A DNA stretch of 64,000 bases, from NCBI RefSeq assembly GCF_002024505.1, contig NZ_CP019402.1, positions 4,092,001 to 4,156,000 on the forward strand, written 5' to 3'. This document shows positions 62,114-64,000 of this stretch, in pieces; the stretch's first letter is position 1; the number at the start of each line of letters is the position of its first letter. The position numbers and the translations under genes are program-made. Under the pieces are notes generated by a model, which saw only the letters and a list, made by a program, of their open reading frames with translations, had not been told where the DNA came from and did not search any database. The stretch comes from Plantibacter flavus (GTDB lineage: Bacteria > Actinomycetota > Actinomycetes > Actinomycetales > Microbacteriaceae).

Positions 62114-62223
62114 CCGACGGTTCGCAACTCAGGACGGTCGCCGCGTGTCGCGGCCCTTCCGTTCGGTGCTACCAGCGACTCGCCCGGTGCGTCCTGCGTT
62201 GCGAACGAGCCTAGGCTTGCACG

Positions 62224-63723
62224 GTGAGTCAGCCCGACGCCCCCATGCGCACCGCCGTCCGCCCGAGCCCCGGCGTCCTCGCGACCCTGCGGAACCCCAG
62301 GGCCTTCAGCGTCGAGATCCTCGCCGGGATCGTCACGACGTTGGCGCTCATCCCCGAGGTCATCTCCTTCTCGATCATCGCCGGCGTCGACCCGAAGGTC
62401 AGCCTGATCGCCTCCGTGGTCCTCGCGCTCTCGATGTCGATCCTCGGCGGGCGTCCGGCGATGATCACGGCCGCCGCGGGCGCCGTCGCCCTGGTCGTCG
62501 CGCCGCTCGTCAAGGAACACGGCGTGGAGTACCTGCTCCCCGCGGTGATCCTCGCGGGCCTCATCCAGATCGTGTTCGGCGTCACCGGTCTCTCCCGACT
62601 CATGCGGTTCATCCCCCGCTCGGTGATGATCGGCTTCGTCAACGCGCTCGGCATCCTCATCTTCGTCGCCCAGGTCCCCCACCTGCTCGGTGTCCCGTGG
62701 CTCGTCTACCCGCTGTTCGTCATCACGGTCCTGATCGTCCTCCTGCTCCCCAAGCTCACCACCGCGGTGCCGGCGCCGCTCGTCGCCATCGTCGTCGTCA
62801 CCGCGATCACGATGATCGCGCACGCCGCCGTGCCGACCGTCGGCGACCAGGGCGACGTCTCCGGCGGCCTCCCCGGGTTGACCGCGCTGCTCGTGCCGCT
62901 GAACCTCGAGACGCTCGGCATCATCTGGCCGACCGCGCTGAGCGTCGCGTTCGTGGGGCTCATGGAGACCCTCCTCACGGCGAAACTCGTCGACGACATC
63001 ACCGACACGACGTCGTCGAAGGGGCGCGAGTCGTGGGCCCTCGGCGTCGCCAACATCCTGGCCGGGTGGTACGGCGGGATCGCCGGCTGCGCGATGATCG
63101 GTCAGACGGTCGTGAACGTCAAATTGGGGCGCGCTCGGACGAGGATCTCCACCTTCGTCGCCGGCGTCTTCCTCCTGCTGCTCGTGACCGCGCTCAGCCC
63201 GGTGATGGCGCAGATCCCGATGGTCGCGCTGGCCGCCGTGATGATGATCGTCGCCATCAAGACCGTCGACTGGCACAGCGTGCGCCCGGCGACCCTGCGA
63301 CGGATGCCGATCCCCGAGACCGTCGTGATGGTGTTGACCGTCGCGGTGGTCGTCATCACGCACAACCTCGCGATCGGCGTCGCTGCAGGAGCCGTCCTCG
63401 CGATGGTGCTCTTCGCGCGGCGCGTGGCCCACGTGATCCGCGTCCGTCGGGTCCTCGCGGAGGACGCTACCTCCGTCCGGTACAGCGTCATCGGCCCCCT
63501 GTTCTTCGGCAGCAGCAACGACCTCGTCGAGCAGTTCGACTACGCGGCCGATCCTGCGGACGTCGTCGTCGACTTCACCGCCTCGCAGATCTGGGACGCC
63601 TCGAGCGTCGCCGTCCTCGACGCCGTGCAGGAGAAGTACGCCGCGCACGGCAAGCAGGTCGTGTTCACCGGACTCGACGAACGCAGCTCGGCCTTCCACG
63701 GAAAGCTCACCGGCCACCTCTGA
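62224..63723 (+). CDS. SulP-family anion transporter with STAS domain
   Basis: 499 residues. About 12 spans with the SulP opening GIVTTLALIPEVISFSIIAGVDP, GRPAMITAAAGAVA and GLMETLLTAKLVDD, then a C-terminal STAS domain (VVVDFTASQIWDASSVAVLD). Likely sulfate or bicarbonate transport. GTG 62224. Confidence 0.92.
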   Translation: MSQPDAPMRTAVRPSPGVLATLRNPRAFSVEILAGIVTTLALIPEVISFSIIAGVDPKVSLIASVVLALSMSILGGRPAMITAAAGAVALVVAPLVKEHGVEYLLPAVILAGLIQIVFGVTGLSRLMRFIPRSVMIGFVNALGILIFVAQVPHLLGVPWLVYPLFVITVLIVLLLPKLTTAVPAPLVAIVVVTAITMIAHAAVPTVGDQGDVSGGLPGLTALLVPLNLETLGIIWPTALSVAFVGLMETLLTAKLVDDITDTTSSKGRESWALGVANILAGWYGGIAGCAMIGQTVVNVKLGRARTRISTFVAGVFLLLLVTALSPVMAQIPMVALAAVMMIVAIKTVDWHSVRPATLRRMPIPETVVMVLTVAVVVITHNLAIGVAAGAVLAMVLFARRVAHVIRVRRVLAEDATSVRYSVIGPLFFGSSNDLVEQFDYAADPADVVVDFTASQIWDASSVAVLDAVQEKYAAHGKQVVFTGLDERSSAFHGKLTGHL

Positions 63724-63744
63724 GCCGATCGCTCCGGCACCACC

Positions 63745-64000
63745 TCAGAGGTGCAGCACTCGACGGAGCCCCGCGTCCAGATCCAGTGACAGGGTGAAGG
63801 GCACCCTTCCGGCGGCCGGACCGAGGTCCTCCTCATCGAGGGTGAGCAGCTGCGTGGTGTTCACGACGGAGTCCTTCGGCAGACCGGAAGCCGTCGCAGG
63901 GAGGAAGACGTTGCCCGGGAGCTCGGCGAGCGCCGTGTTCGACGTGACGACCGCGACGATCACGGTCCGGAGTGCGCTCCGCGTGTAAGCATCATGTTGG
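63745..64000 (-). CDS. MazF/PemK-type toxin (5' end outside window)
   Basis: 85 codons are visible and the frame is open to the window edge. QHDAYTRSALRTVIVAVVTSN, NVFLPATASGLPKDSVVNTTQLLTLD match the second half of MazF/PemK endoribonucleases. The antitoxin would lie beyond 64000 if present. Confidence 0.85.
   Translation of the reverse strand, partial: QHDAYTRSALRTVIVAVVTSNTALAELPGNVFLPATASGLPKDSVVNTTQLLTLDEEDLGPAAGRVPFTLSLDLDAGLRRVLHL

Noticed and set aside
61957-63717. 586-codon minus-strand frame opposite the SulP transporter
   Set aside because: Asp/His/Arg-rich antisense of a membrane protein; not a protein-like sequence.

Overview
The window is high-GC DNA from an actinobacterium. 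The run dnaB-rplI-rpsR-ssb-rpsF, the GntR, Lrp and MerR regulators, a CGNR-type regulator and the many oligopeptide ABC transporters fit Microbacteriaceae (Plantibacter, Curtobacterium or Clavibacter-like). The genus is a guess. No rRNA, tRNA or CRISPR array was seen.

Layout. 1-4.4 kb: the tail of a Fic-type protein, an alpha/beta hydrolase divergent from a CGNR regulator, and a MerR regulator with a CPBP membrane protease and four look-alike MerR-type promoters. 4.386-14.438 kb: a 10,053-bp element inserted exactly at the dnaB stop codon. It has TGT...ACA ends, 9-bp terminal inverted repeats, repeated AAAGTGTCG boxes at both ends and a 5-bp target duplication (CTACA). It has no transposase gene of its own. 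Its cargo looks defence-like: a PIN-type nuclease, an AAA ATPase, a transglutaminase-like three-gene operon, a truncated Lsr2 (dimerisation domain only), a DUF262 + HEPN pair, and a large protein ending in a HEPN motif. 14.4-18.1 kb: dnaB and the ribosomal/ssb operon. 18.3-24.4 kb: membrane proteins, a family A DNA polymerase, a small secreted protein and a YbjQ protein.

24.5-46.2 kb is a peptide-uptake and processing region. Transporter 1 (lipoprotein, two permeases, fused double ATPase) diverges from a PLP aminotransferase coupled to a RidA protein. Transporter 2 heads a long minus-strand gene set: lipoprotein, two ATPases, two permeases, Gfo/Idh/MocA dehydrogenase, TldD, TldE, two DUF4438 proteins and a D-2-hydroxyacid dehydrogenase, mostly joined by 4-base start/stop overlaps. 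A GntR/FCD regulator lies divergent from it. A 24-bp site next to the regulator recurs (19/24 identical) in the promoter region shared by transporter 1 and the aminotransferase, so one regulator probably controls both halves.

46.2-54.1 kb: a frameshifted orphan sugar-type binding protein, the CCA-adding enzyme, a Stealth phosphotransferase, an SDR reductase, a metallophosphoesterase and a DUF1353 membrane protein. 54.2-62.1 kb: transporter 3 (all five parts), a divergent Lrp/AsnC regulator, a small conserved protein and an M24 Xaa-Pro peptidase, a second peptide-use module. 62.2-64 kb: a SulP transporter with STAS domain and the 3' part of a MazF/PemK toxin that runs off the window. REP-like palindromes sit at several gene ends between 20 and 54 kb.
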